Assembly (NCBI GenBank): GCA_020353195.1
Contig: CP070691.1
Span: forward strand, 2,932,725-2,982,993
Direction of reading: 5' to 3'
DNA length: 50,269 nt
Origin: Phycisphaerales bacterium
GTDB lineage: Bacteria > Planctomycetota > Phycisphaerae > UBA1845
A model generated the notes under the pieces. It was not told the origin of the DNA, did no database searches, and worked only from the letters and a program-made list of their open reading frames with translations. The translations under genes and the position numbers were made by a program. Shown here piece by piece: positions 33,365 to 43,300 of this stretch (the first letter of the stretch is position 1; the number at the start of each line of letters is the position of its first letter).

Positions 33365-33538
33365 ATGGGCAGAATCATCAAGACGCTGATCGTCGCAGGA
33401 ATCATCGTAGGCGGGGTCGTACTGGCCATCCGGCTGACTTCGGGCACGCGCGATGACACGGACCGGCCGGAGACCCCACAGAAAACCGAAGTGCCGCAGC
33501 CGCAGGAAAAGTACGGCTTCGCTCCGATCGGTGAGTGA
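33365..33538 (+). CDS. Small membrane-anchored protein
   Basis: A 57-residue protein. One hydrophobic helix (IIKTLIVAGIIVGGVVLAI, residues 4-22) is followed by a short charged tail (QKTEVPQPQEKYGFAPIGE). The ATG at 33365 follows AGGAGG by 9 bases, and a good promoter lies just upstream. It is therefore very likely expressed despite its size. It ends 36 bases before rlmN and is probably in the same transcript. Function unknown. Confidence 0.7.
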   Translation: MGRIIKTLIVAGIIVGGVVLAIRLTSGTRDDTDRPETPQKTEVPQPQEKYGFAPIGE

Positions 33539-33574
33539 GCAGCCGGCGCTGCGGACAACGCAAGTGCGAGCACC

Positions 33575-34669
33575 GTGAATTCCTCTGCTCATGCCGATCG
33601 GTCGGGTGAGGACGGGAAGGCTCGCCAGGGCGGTGGCCAAACGGGGCTGCTCGATCTGTGGCCCGACGCCCTGCGGGCCACGGGCGCAATGCGCGGTCAG
33701 CCGCCCTATCGAGTGACGCAGGTGTTCGAGTGGGTGTACCGGCGCGGCGCAGATGGGTTTGCAGGAATGACGAATCTGCCCAAGGGGCTTCGGGAGCGCC
33801 TGGAGCAGGAGCTTGCAGTCTACGAGTCAAGTATCGCGGATCACGTTCAGTCGCGCGACGGGACAGAGAAGCTGCTGCTGCGATGGCCGGACGAGGCGAC
33901 CAGCGAGTGCGTCCTGATTCCCGAGGGCAACCGCCGGACGGCCTGTGTATCCACGCAGGTGGGCTGTCCGGTGCGATGCGTGTTTTGCGCCAGTGGTCTT
34001 GGCGGGCTGCAACGGAACCTGTCCGCCGGACAGATCGTCGAGCAGGCCCTGCGGTTGAGCCGGCTTTGCGGCGACGAGCGCGGGCTGGCCAACGTCGTGT
34101 TCATGGGGCTGGGCGAACCGTTGGCCAACTACGAGGCCACGGTGCGAGCCGTCCGCACCCTCAACGCCGATTGGAGTCTGAACATCGGGGCCCGCAGGAT
34201 CACCATCAGCACCGTCGGGTTGCCCAAGCAGATGCGTCGGCTGGCGGATGAACGGTTGCAGGTCACGTTGGCCGTCTCCCTGCACGCGCCGAGTGACGAG
34301 CTTCGCCGCCGGCTCATCCCCTGGGCGGAAAGAATCACGATCGACGATCTGGTTTCGGCGGGGTCGTACTTCTTCGAGCGAACCGGGCGGGAGGTCACGC
34401 TCGAGTACGTGCTGCTCGGCGGCGTCAACGACGGCCCGATCCACGCGCGACAGCTGGCGGACGTAGCGAAGCGGCTGCGGAGCAACGTGAACCTGATCCG
34501 GTACAACCCGGTCGCCGGACTGCCATTCTCGAGGCCGACAAGCGAGGGCGGACGACAGTTCCTTTCCGTCCTTCGCAAGCGCGGCGTCAACGCGCACCTC
34601 CGCCGCAGCCGCGGGCAGGATATCGACGGCGCGTGCGGCCAACTGCGCCGGCGCGAGCAGTCCGGATGA
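33575..34669 (+). CDS. rlmN: 23S rRNA (adenine2503-C2)-methyltransferase
   Basis: A radical SAM methyltransferase that methylates C2 of A2503 in 23S rRNA and A37 of some tRNAs. The 364-residue protein has the cluster motif GCPVRCVFC (C131, C135, C138). C124 in ACVSTQ corresponds to the mechanistic cysteine C118 of E. coli. Near the C-terminus C354 (DIDGACGQL) is the partner that forms the methyl-carrying pair. FMGLGEPLANY, TISTVGLP, VSLHAP and EYVLLGGVND are the expected barrel motifs. It starts with GTG at 33575 and is probably co-transcribed with the small membrane protein. Cfr, the antibiotic-resistance relative, is less likely because these residues and length fit RlmN. Confidence 0.93.
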   Translation: MNSSAHADRSGEDGKARQGGGQTGLLDLWPDALRATGAMRGQPPYRVTQVFEWVYRRGADGFAGMTNLPKGLRERLEQELAVYESSIADHVQSRDGTEKLLLRWPDEATSECVLIPEGNRRTACVSTQVGCPVRCVFCASGLGGLQRNLSAGQIVEQALRLSRLCGDERGLANVVFMGLGEPLANYEATVRAVRTLNADWSLNIGARRITISTVGLPKQMRRLADERLQVTLAVSLHAPSDELRRRLIPWAERITIDDLVSAGSYFFERTGREVTLEYVLLGGVNDGPIHARQLADVAKRLRSNVNLIRYNPVAGLPFSRPTSEGGRQFLSVLRKRGVNAHLRRSRGQDIDGACGQLRRREQSG

Positions 34670-34670
34670 A

Positions 34671-34688
34671 GCGGGCTGCCTGACCCGC
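34671..34688 (+). terminator. Small hairpin after rlmN
   Basis: GCGGG (34671-34675) can pair with CCCGC (34684-34688) directly after the stop codon. The stem is only 5 bp and the T-run after it is poor, so it is a weak candidate. Confidence 0.25.
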
Positions 34689-34794
34689 AGTTCCTACCCT
34701 CTGGAAGATGCGTCACGAGCCACGCTCGCACGCCGCCCCACGACTGCGACTCCGGCTTGGATTGGCGTCCCCCGTTTGCCACGCGGAGTAGCTG

Positions 34795-36207
34795 TCAGGC
34801 GTAGACGCGCCGGACGCACATGCGCTCGAAGTAGTGGTGGAGGATGGCGAAGTAGTCGTACTCCTGAAGCGCCATTCCCAGGGCACCGATCTGACAGAGA
34901 CCCGCGCCGTGTCCCCAACCGGCACCGACGAGCCGAATCGTATCGGCCCGGCCGGCGTCGTCGCGCTGAATCTCTACCTTGAACGCACTGCTGAACAGGA
35001 ATTTCTCAGACAGCGCGTAGCGGATCCAGTATTGGTCGACGATCGTCGCGATGTGTTGTCGGCCGTCGCGGCCGCGGTAAACAACGGTCACAGCGATGGC
35101 CCGGCCGGACTGGCCCCGCCGGGTGACCACCAGGTCCTCGAGCGTAGCCAAAGCGTCGCGCCCGCCGACACCCGAGCGCTCGAAGAACCGGGAGTGCAGA
35201 ACGCTCTCCAGTTGCTCGCGGGGGGTCTCGACCGTCCAGCGGAAGTACTCGCCGGTCTCGTCCACGGCGCCGAGGTACCTGGCAAGGTCGTCCGTGGGTA
35301 CGACATTCGGGCTGCAGAACACGTCGCAGGATTTCAGCCAATCTCCTGTGAGGTACTCATCAAGTCTGGCGGGTGTGACGGGTAGAAAGCCGCGGGCATA
35401 CGAATCAGGTGGAGCGTCGGCAACGGCGTACTGCCCCGCCTTGTGCCTGCCCCAGACCGGCCCCGGAGCCTCCACGACACCGCCACAGCTCTTCGAGTAG
35501 TTCGCGTCGATGATCGTCCCGTTGCGATGGATCATGGCCTCCCCGCGGGTCTGGTCCACCGCGTGTCGCCCGGAGGGCGTCAGGTGCGTGAAGCCCTGGT
35601 AGCGCTGGCAACAGTCATCATTGCAGTAATCGAACCCGCAGCTGTCGTGCTTGTGTTCCGTACCGGCCAGCATCCAGGACCGCGCAGTCACGCACTGGGC
35701 TTTCAGCAGGTCCAGCGGACACTCGCCACCCATCTCCGCCGTGATGACGCCCTTCAGGTAGGCTTCGATCGGCAACTCGTTGACCAGCAGGATCCCGCCG
35801 TCGACTCGCGCGATCTCCAGATTCCCGGGCAGGCACTGCTCGATGCGCTTCTGCCAGTGAAACCCGCGGCCGGCGACCACGCCGTGGACTCTGACACAGA
35901 GCGCGTCAGCGTCATCAGCAAGCGCCGGAGGAATGATGCGCCATCGGCTCGCCGTGCCGAGGCCGTGGTCAGCCGGCTCGAGAGCAACGCCTTGCTCGGC
36001 ACACCGCGCGACGATCCGGCCCTGTACCGGCCGGCACGCCTGACCGCCCGCGGGAGACACACTCGCACAGTACCCGGTGCCGGGAATGTCAAGGCAGACT
36101 TGCGTGTCACCATCTTCGGGCAGCACCACTCCTACGCGAACCGTCGGCTCGCATCCGGAGTCGAGGGTCCAGTCTGCCATGCCGATCCTGTTGCGGCGAT
36201 CCTGCAT
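34795..36207 (-). CDS. SpoIID/LytB-domain protein
   Basis: A 470-residue protein of the SpoIID/LytB family, whose founding members cut denuded peptidoglycan strands. The defining segment NELPIEAYLKGVITAEM is at about residues 143-159. AQCVTARSWML and YQGFTHLTPSGRHAVDQT follow. The C-terminal GWGHGAGLCQIGALGMA holds the second conserved block. A Cys cluster (CGFDYCNDDCCQ) between the two blocks is unusual and may bind metal. No signal peptide is apparent from either start (ATG 36207 or ATG 36180), so export is unexplained. Planctomycetes have peptidoglycan, and an amidase is also encoded in this window, but the two genes are far apart. Confidence 0.8.
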   Translation of the reverse strand: MQDRRNRIGMADWTLDSGCEPTVRVGVVLPEDGDTQVCLDIPGTGYCASVSPAGGQACRPVQGRIVARCAEQGVALEPADHGLGTASRWRIIPPALADDADALCVRVHGVVAGRGFHWQKRIEQCLPGNLEIARVDGGILLVNELPIEAYLKGVITAEMGGECPLDLLKAQCVTARSWMLAGTEHKHDSCGFDYCNDDCCQRYQGFTHLTPSGRHAVDQTRGEAMIHRNGTIIDANYSKSCGGVVEAPGPVWGRHKAGQYAVADAPPDSYARGFLPVTPARLDEYLTGDWLKSCDVFCSPNVVPTDDLARYLGAVDETGEYFRWTVETPREQLESVLHSRFFERSGVGGRDALATLEDLVVTRRGQSGRAIAVTVVYRGRDGRQHIATIVDQYWIRYALSEKFLFSSAFKVEIQRDDAGRADTIRLVGAGWGHGAGLCQIGALGMALQEYDYFAILHHYFERMCVRRVYA

Positions 36208-36336
36208 GAGAATCCATCCGGACCACCCAGAGGTCGAGCCGGCGAACGATCACGTGCCCGTGCCAGCCACCGCATGGTAGTGTAAACTCCAGATATTGTG
36301 AAGAGAAGTGTGTGACGCGGGACGAGGAGACAGCAG

Positions 36337-37422
36337 ATGCACCTGTTCGATCGGATGATGAAGTTGCACGAGATGACGCTGGCGCGCCGTCGAGCCGGCG
36401 GGGCGCGTCGCGCCGCATGGGGTGTTTGCCTGAGTATACTGACCGCCGCTTCGTTTGCGCGGGCCCAGGAGACTCGACCCGCAGACGCGGCACTTTTCCC
36501 CGCCATCGAGCCGTTCGAGTCGGGATACCTTCAGGTCAGCGACATCCACCAGCTGTACTTCGAAACGTGCGGCAACCCGAAAGGCAAGCCGGTGTTCGTG
36601 CTGCACGGGGGACCCGGTGGCGGATGCTCCGCCCGCATGCGCCGGTTCTTCAATCCGGACAAGTACCTGATCGTGCTGCATGACCAGCGCGGCGCCGGAA
36701 AAAGCAAGCCCTACGCCGAGCTGCGCGAGAACACCACCCAGAACCTTGTCGAGGACATAGAACACCTCCGCAAGAAGCTGAACCTGGGGCGGATCATCAT
36801 CTTCGGAGGGTCGTGGGGCTCCACGCTCGGCTTGGCCTACGCCGAAACGTATCCGGGTAACGTCTCCGCCATGGTTCTGCGCGGTTTGTGGACCTGCACG
36901 AAAGAGGAACTTGAATACTGGTACGGCGGCGGCGTCGCCGACTACTTTCCCGAGGAGTACGAGAAGCTGCTTTCCGTCCTGCCGCCGGACGAGAAGGGCA
37001 CCGTGCCGCAGCGCCTGCTCCGAATGCTGCAGAGCGACGACCCCCAGACACGGCGAAAAGCGTCGCTGGCGTGGGCCGGGTACGAGATCAAACTCGCCCA
37101 TCTCGACTACAGCGACGAGCAGGTGGCTGCGATCTTCAAGCGCTGGGACCCTTATGATTTCGCGCTGCTGGAGAACTACTACATGGTCAACGACTGCTTC
37201 CTGGAGCCCGACCAGCTATTCGCTCACGCCCACAAGCTCAAGGACATCCCTATCACAGTTGTCAACGGTCGATACGACGTCATCTGCCCGCCGATTACCG
37301 CCTGGCGCTTCTGCAGGATGCTGCCCAAGGCCAACCTGGTGATCGCCGAGCGGGCAGGGCACAGCGCAAGCGAACCGCCCGTCACGGCAGCCCTCGTCGC
37401 GGCAATGAAGGAACTCGAGTGA
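36337..37422 (+). CDS. Exported prolyl aminopeptidase-like alpha/beta hydrolase
   Basis: A 361-residue alpha/beta hydrolase of the prolyl iminopeptidase (S33) type, which removes N-terminal proline. The oxyanion region HGGPGGGCSARM is at about 90-101 and HDQRGAGKS at 115-123. The nucleophile S159 sits in GGSWGS, with D314 and H342 completing the triad. Unlike the common cytoplasmic enzyme, it begins with a basic segment and a hydrophobic signal (VCLSILTAASFARAQ, about 30-44), so it is probably exported. GGAG lies about 9 bases before the ATG at 36337. It converges on selD with only 33 bases between them. Confidence 0.85.
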   Translation: MHLFDRMMKLHEMTLARRRAGGARRAAWGVCLSILTAASFARAQETRPADAALFPAIEPFESGYLQVSDIHQLYFETCGNPKGKPVFVLHGGPGGGCSARMRRFFNPDKYLIVLHDQRGAGKSKPYAELRENTTQNLVEDIEHLRKKLNLGRIIIFGGSWGSTLGLAYAETYPGNVSAMVLRGLWTCTKEELEYWYGGGVADYFPEEYEKLLSVLPPDEKGTVPQRLLRMLQSDDPQTRRKASLAWAGYEIKLAHLDYSDEQVAAIFKRWDPYDFALLENYYMVNDCFLEPDQLFAHAHKLKDIPITVVNGRYDVICPPITAWRFCRMLPKANLVIAERAGHSASEPPVTAALVAAMKELE

Positions 37423-37455
37423 CCGGCATGGCTGTCCGCGTCAATCCGCCGGGCA

Positions 37456-38502
37456 TCAGCGAAGGTGAATCGCGTGTCGCGCCCGTTCGAGCACTTCGCC
37501 GATAACCACCGCACATTGGGCACCCCGAGCCTGCAGCGCCGCAAGCAGCGCATTCGTGCGGTCGGGTGAAACGAAGATCAGCAGGCCGCCCGACGTCTGA
37601 GCGTCACAGAGTACGCTGACCAGCACCGGGTCGACGCCGCCGGCGTCCAACTCCCCGCCGAGAAAGTCCAACGTCGCCTTGTGCATCCGGGTGATGACGC
37701 CCTGGGCCGCGAACTCCATCGTGCCTTCGAGCAGCGGCACGGCCGACGCGTCCATCGCGATCGTCACGTTGCTCGCCTGCGCCACCTCGAACGCGTGCCC
37801 CACCAGCCCGAACCCCGTCACGTCGGTGGCGGCCGATACCCCCACGTCGACCATGGCCTGTCCGGCCGGGGCGTTCAGGGCGATCATGGTCCGGATCGTC
37901 TCGGCCAATCCCGCTTCGGGCAGCTTGCCGCTCTTGCAGGCGCTGGTCAGGACGCCGGTGCCGATCGGCTTGGTCAGCACGATACGGTCGCCGGGCCTGG
38001 CTGTGGCATTCGTGATGACCCGCTCGGGGTGAACCAGGCCTGTCACCGCCAGCCCGTACTTGACCTCGGCATCGCGCACACTGTGCCCGCCCACGAGGAC
38101 CGCCCCGGCCGCCTCCGCCCGCTCCGCGCCGCCGCGGAGAATCTCGCCAAGCAGATCGGCTGGCAATTCCCGGTCAGGGAACCCCACAATATTCAGCGCT
38201 GTCAGCGGCGTCCCGCCCATCGCGTAGACGTCGGAAAAGCTGTTCGCAGCTGCGATCTGCCCGAAAACAAATGGATCGTCCACCAGCGGCGGGAAGAAAT
38301 CGACCGTCTGCACCAGAGCCAGATCCTCGCGCAGGCGAAACACCCCCGCGTCGTCGAACGTGTCGATGCCCACGATGCGATCGGGATGCGATACGGGGGG
38401 CAGCCGGCGCAGCACCTGCGCCATCACTTCCACGGGAAGCTTGCCCGCTCACCCGGCGCAACTGGCGTAGTCGGTCAGTCGAATCTTCCTGCTCTCGGTC
38501 AT
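37456..38502 (-). CDS. selD: Selenide, water dikinase, itself a selenoprotein (in-frame TGA)
   Basis: Makes selenophosphate from selenide and ATP, the selenium donor for selenocysteine. The 348-codon gene starts at ATG 38502 and reads through TGA at 38449-38451, codon 18. The sequence around it is TDYASCAG-U-AGKLPVEVM. This lines up with the E. coli GAGCGCK region, so the TGA replaces catalytic Cys17. After it come VGIDTFDDAGVFRL, VQTVDFFPPLVDDPF, FSDVYAMGGTPLTALNIV, VLVGGHSV and DVTGFGLVGHAFE. An open frame begun at the next ATG (38433) would lack the catalytic residue. A SECIS-like hairpin follows the TGA. The upstream part is in frame with no other stop. Confidence 0.88.
38406..38422 (-). 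promoter_or_regulatory. Candidate bacterial SECIS hairpin in selD
   Basis: On the coding strand GGCGCAG-GTG-CTGCGCC forms a perfect 7-bp stem with a 3-base loop beginning with G. The loop starts 33 bases after the in-frame TGA. Known bacterial SECIS elements lie just after the TGA, with an apical loop roughly 16-37 bases away and an early G in the loop, so this fits. A second, closer hairpin (CGGG-CAAGCTT-CCCG) starts 1 base after the TGA but is less like the consensus. Confidence 0.5.
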
Positions 38503-38607
38503 GGCGACGAACGTAGTCTCCTGCCGGCGACGCGGCAAGCGGCACCGCGCGGATCGTATCGCAGCTCGGCAGACAAATCCGTCCCGGATCGCGGTGCGCC
38601 GTGCCGG

Positions 38608-40362
38608 TCAATCCCTTTCCGGGAGGATATCATGGTCCTCCCAGCTCAGTCCCTCCGCGTAGCTGGCGGTGGCGGCATAAAGGTCGCTCCAGGCCTGACG
38701 AAGTTGGATGCGGGCCGACGCGAGATCAACGTCGGATTGCACATAATCGCGCTGAGCTTCGTTCAGCCGCACCAGCGACACTTTCCCGGCGGCATATTGG
38801 CTCTTGATGATCTCCCGGTTCTGCCTGGCGGCTTCGAGCGCGAGCCGCTGGAGCTTGACTTCCTCCTGCGCGTTGACCAGCGAAATGACGGATCGCCGAA
38901 CGTCGGACGCGACGGCCAAACGAATCCGCTCGAGCCCGGCCGCCGCTCTACGCTGCTCCTCGCGAAACCGGCGCAACTGCGACGTTCGGAGCCCGCCGGT
39001 AAACAACTGCCAGTTCAACTCCACGCCGACCGCCGACGCCTGGTCCTCGTTGCCGTACGCCATGCTCCCTCGCTTCTCGAACCCGTACGTTCCGGACACC
39101 GTCAAAGCGGGGCTGAACTGACCCCGCGCCGCCCGGACGTTCTCGGCCGCGGCGTTCACGAGATGCTGACTCTGGGCGAGGTCGGGCCGATTCCGGGCGG
39201 CGCGGTCCAGCCAACTCGGCTCGTCCGGTGCGGTCAGGGCCTGATGCGACTCGGCCGCCAGCGGGGGCAGATCCACGGTCTCAGGAAGCGAGGCATCGGG
39301 CAGCCCCATGAGTTCCGCCAGGACCACCCGCCCGGTCTGCAACAGCCCCCGGGCCGCGGTGACGTTCGCCTGAGCCGCCCGGAGACGGACTTGGAAATTG
39401 AGCACGTCGGCTTCAGTCCCCTTGCCCCCGTCTCGGTTCTTCTCAGCCACCGTGAGCTGCTCACGGCTGAACTGTTCGTCGGCCTGCGCAATCCGCAACT
39501 GCTCACGCCCGAGAAGGATCTGCAGATACGCGGTGTCCAACGCCTGAACCACGAGCCGTTCCACGTCGGCGAGCGCCATCGCCGACGCGCGGTATTCGTG
39601 CTTGGTCGCCATCAGCCGGGCTTCACGCGTGAATCCGTCAAACAGCGTCCATGCCAGCGTCAGCGTCGAGGAATGCTGGCTGAACGAGTTGCTGTCGCTG
39701 CCGCCATAACCCTGGGTCCCGAACAGACGACTGCTCAGCGCCGTGAACACGCTCGTGATGTCGAACTGCTGGTCGTCAGTAAGCAGGTTCGGGAGCCCCT
39801 GCTGTGTGAACGGCCGGATCAACGGATTCCGGCTGCGCGGTGTGTAGAAGTTTCGCGTTGAGTTGTGGGTGGCGGCGATGTTGGGAAAGTAAGCGGCCCG
39901 GGCTTCGGCGATTCGGGCCAACGCCGCTTCCAAGCGGGCCTGGGCGGCGTGCAGGTCGGGGTTAGCCTGAAGCGCAATCCACCGGGCGTCGCGCAGGGTC
40001 AACACCTCCGGCACGACCGGCGTCCCGACCTTCGGCGTCTCGATCGATTTCTCGCGGCGCATCAGCCGGCGCCGATCCTCCTCGGGCAGCTTCTCCACCG
40101 CCGCCGCCTGACGCTTGAGAATCGAACTGAGACTGGGGCGAGGCGACTCGCATCCACCGCCGACGGGCACTGCGATCGCGGCCAGAATCCACAGAGGCAC
40201 AGACCACCGGCGCCGGATCCTGGAAGAGGCGCCCGCGTGCGAACAAAGGATACAAACCCCTTCACTCAGGGAGCAGTCCGCTCCGGAAACCTGGACCGGG
40301 AATCGATCTCTCCCGCCGGTGTTTGTCATTGGCGATTTGCTGTTCATCGTTCTGCCTGCCAT
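38608..40362 (-). CDS. TolC-type outer membrane efflux lipoprotein
   Basis: A 584-residue outer membrane efflux protein. A lipobox-like VGGGC (C71) follows a hydrophobic stretch (SVPLWILAAIAVPV), so the protein is probably lipid-anchored. The true start is likely near residue 46, not the first ATG. Two repeated TolC halves are seen, each with long coiled-coil helices. The first contains LQANPDLHAAQARLEAALAR and AVEKNRDGG-like segments. The second has RPDLAQSQHLVNAAAENVR and YAAGKVSLVRLNEAQRDYV. It is the last gene of the adaptor-RND-TolC run, 8 bases downstream of the RND gene. It would form the exit duct of a tripartite pump. Confidence 0.87.
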   Translation of the reverse strand: MAGRTMNSKSPMTNTGGRDRFPVQVSGADCSLSEGVCILCSHAGASSRIRRRWSVPLWILAAIAVPVGGGCESPRPSLSSILKRQAAAVEKLPEEDRRRLMRREKSIETPKVGTPVVPEVLTLRDARWIALQANPDLHAAQARLEAALARIAEARAAYFPNIAATHNSTRNFYTPRSRNPLIRPFTQQGLPNLLTDDQQFDITSVFTALSSRLFGTQGYGGSDSNSFSQHSSTLTLAWTLFDGFTREARLMATKHEYRASAMALADVERLVVQALDTAYLQILLGREQLRIAQADEQFSREQLTVAEKNRDGGKGTEADVLNFQVRLRAAQANVTAARGLLQTGRVVLAELMGLPDASLPETVDLPPLAAESHQALTAPDEPSWLDRAARNRPDLAQSQHLVNAAAENVRAARGQFSPALTVSGTYGFEKRGSMAYGNEDQASAVGVELNWQLFTGGLRTSQLRRFREEQRRAAAGLERIRLAVASDVRRSVISLVNAQEEVKLQRLALEAARQNREIIKSQYAAGKVSLVRLNEAQRDYVQSDVDLASARIQLRQAWSDLYAATASYAEGLSWEDHDILPERD

Positions 40363-40370
40363 GCCCAGCT

Positions 40371-43300
40371 CTACGGGGTCTCCGGCTTCACCGCCGTACC
40401 ATACGCGAATTCGACCGTTTCCGCCGACGGATACGCCCCGCCCCGGCGCAGCCAGCGGGCGGCCCGCTTGGCATCATTGGCGACCAGATACAGCGTCGGC
40501 ACGACCACCAGCGTCAGCACGGTCGCCGCCATCAGCCCGAACGCCAGCGAGATCGCTATCGGAATCAGCGTCTGGGCCTGCGTGCTCCGCTCGCTGAGCA
40601 AAGGCAGCAGGCCGGCCACCGTCGTTACCGTGGTCAGCACCACGGCCCGAAAGCGAACTTCGCCGGCCTGGCGAACCGCGTCCACAACCGGCATGCCGCC
40701 GCGGACAAAACGATTGACCTTGTCCAGCAGCACCAGCGAGTCGTTGACCACGACGCCAGCCAGCGCCACTGCCCCGAACAGGCTGAACAGCGTCAACGCG
40801 TACCCCATCACCCAATGCCCCACCACCGCTCCCACAAACCCCAGCGGAATGGCAGCCATGATCACCAGCGGCTGCACGTATGACCGAAGCATGCCCCCGA
40901 GGATCGCATAGATGGCAACCATCGCCATCACGAACCCGTTGAACAGACTGGTCAACGACTCCCACAGTAACGCGTGCTGACCCTCAAGAGTGTATTCGAT
41001 GCCATGGCGCCGGGCCAGGTCCGGCAGAAAGCCCGCCTCCAGCGTCTCGAGAATCTGCTCCGCGTTCGTGGTCTGCTCATCAATGTCGGCTACCACCCGG
41101 CATAGGCGCTGCCCGTACTGATGCGAAATCACCGCATAACCGCGCACCGTGCGCAACTCAGCTACCTCGAGAAACGGAATCTCGTCCCCGCCGGGAGTGC
41201 GCACCCGCATGGTCTCGATGTCGCTGATGCCGGCTCGCTCAGCGTCGGGATAGCGCACGCGAACCGTGATCTCGTCGCGCCCCCGCTGCACGTGGACAGC
41301 CTCGTCACCCCAGAACCCCGCCCGAATCTGACGGGCAAGATCGTCGACAGTCAGGCCCAGCGAGCGGGCGGCGGGTCTCAACGCGATCCGCAATTCGCGC
41401 TTGCCCGGATTGAGCTTGTCCTCGATATCGTAGACTCCGTTGAACTCGGCCAGATGCGCCTTGAGCTCCTCCGCCGCCTGGTCCAGCCGGTCGAGGTCAG
41501 GCCCGAAAAGCCGGATTTCCACCGGCTTCTCCTGCGGCCCCTCCTCAATATGATCAACCGTCAGCGCGACCGCCCCGGGCATCCGCCCGATGCGTCGGCG
41601 CCAGCGGTCCACAATCCTGTTGCATTCAAGTCGGCGCTGCTCGGCCGGCATCAGCTCGAGCTGTACTTCGCCCAGGTGGCTTCCCTGCTCAACGAAGTAC
41701 CCCGTGCGGACACCCAGGATGGAGAACATCTGCCGGACCAGATCCCCCGGCCCGGCGTGCCGCAGTTCGACATCATCATTCAGCGCAGTGGCGGCGCGTT
41801 CGATCTGCTCGATGGCAGCCTGCGTGACGTCCGCCGACGTCCCCTCCGGAAACCGCACCCGGGCCCGCAACGTGTTGCCGTCAACCTTCGGCAACAGCAC
41901 CAGCGGCGTCCGCCCGCCGGCCACCAACCCGAAAACCACCAGCAACACCGCGAGCCCCACGCACACCGTCAGCCCGCGCGACGCCAGTGCTCGGCGGTAT
42001 ACCGGACGGTACCCGCTGACGATCACCCGCTGAAGACCCCGATCAACGGCTGCCCGCAACCGAGCATATGCGGATGTCACGGCGGTCGCACCGACCGATC
42101 CGTGCGCCAGATGCGCCGGCAACACGACGAATGCCTCCACCAACGACGCGACCAGCGCCACGATCACCACCACCGGGAGGATCTCGACCAGTTTGCCCAT
42201 GATACCGCAGACGAACAGAAGCGGTCCGAACGCGACGATCGTCGTCACGGCTGCACCCAACACGGGGAACGTCACCTCCGCAGTCCCTTCCATGGCGGCG
42301 GTCGCGGTTGAGGCTCCGCCGGCCCGACGGTCGTGGACACGCTCGGCGATGACGATGGCGTCATCGACGACCAAGCCGATGACCATGATCAGGCCCAGCA
42401 AGCTGATCATGTTAAGCGTCTCACCCATCTGGTGCATCACCACGAAAGCTCCGGCGAACGCCACGGGAATCCCGATCGCAACGTACACCGCAATGCGAAA
42501 GTCCAGGAACAGCGTCAGCACGCCAAAGACGAGCACGATGCCCCACAGCCCGTTGCGGATCAGCATGTTGATGCGATCATCAATCTGGAGCGAGGCGTCG
42601 GCCCACGTGGACAGCCGGACCGCCTCCGGCAAAGACGCCTGCTTCGCAGCCACATATTCGCGCACGACACCGGCGATTTCGGCCGCATCCTGGTGCGGCA
42701 TCTTGTACACGCTGACCATGGCGGCACGCTCACCGTTGAACCGGCCCATCCGCGTGCTCTCCTCGAACCCGTCAGTGACGGCGGCCACCTCGCTCAGCCG
42801 GACCAACGTACCGTCGGGGTGAGCAATCAAGACCACGTCCTCGAAATCGTGGGCTGTATACCGCTGCCCCACGGTCCGAAGCGTTATCTCCTCACCCCGG
42901 GCGCGCAGCGTGCCCGCCGGAAGATCCACCGTGCTCTTGCGCACCGCCAGGGCGACGTCGTTGAACGACAGCCCGTAACGTCGCAGCGCCTCCTCGCTGA
43001 TCTCAATGATGATCTCGTGATCGCGCGCGCCGGACAGCTCCACCGAACTTATGCGGTTGTCCGCCAGCAGGGCGTCCCGCACCTCCCGGGCAACCTTGTC
43101 AAGCGTACCCTCCGCAATGTCCCCGTAGACGGCCAGGTTAATGACGCCCGTGCGGTAAGTCTGCTCCGTGATGACAGGGCGTTCCGCCTCCCGGGGAAAC
43201 GTCGTGATCTGCTCGACCTTGTCCTTGATCTCCAGCATGACCGGCGTCACGTCGTCGACGTCGTACGTCAACTCCGCCCACACGAGCCCGGCGTTGTCCA

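Noticed and set aside
37681..39861. A 726-codon plus-strand frame spanning selD and the TolC gene
   Set aside because: It crosses two unrelated minus-strand genes and an intergenic gap. This is a GC-rich antisense artefact.
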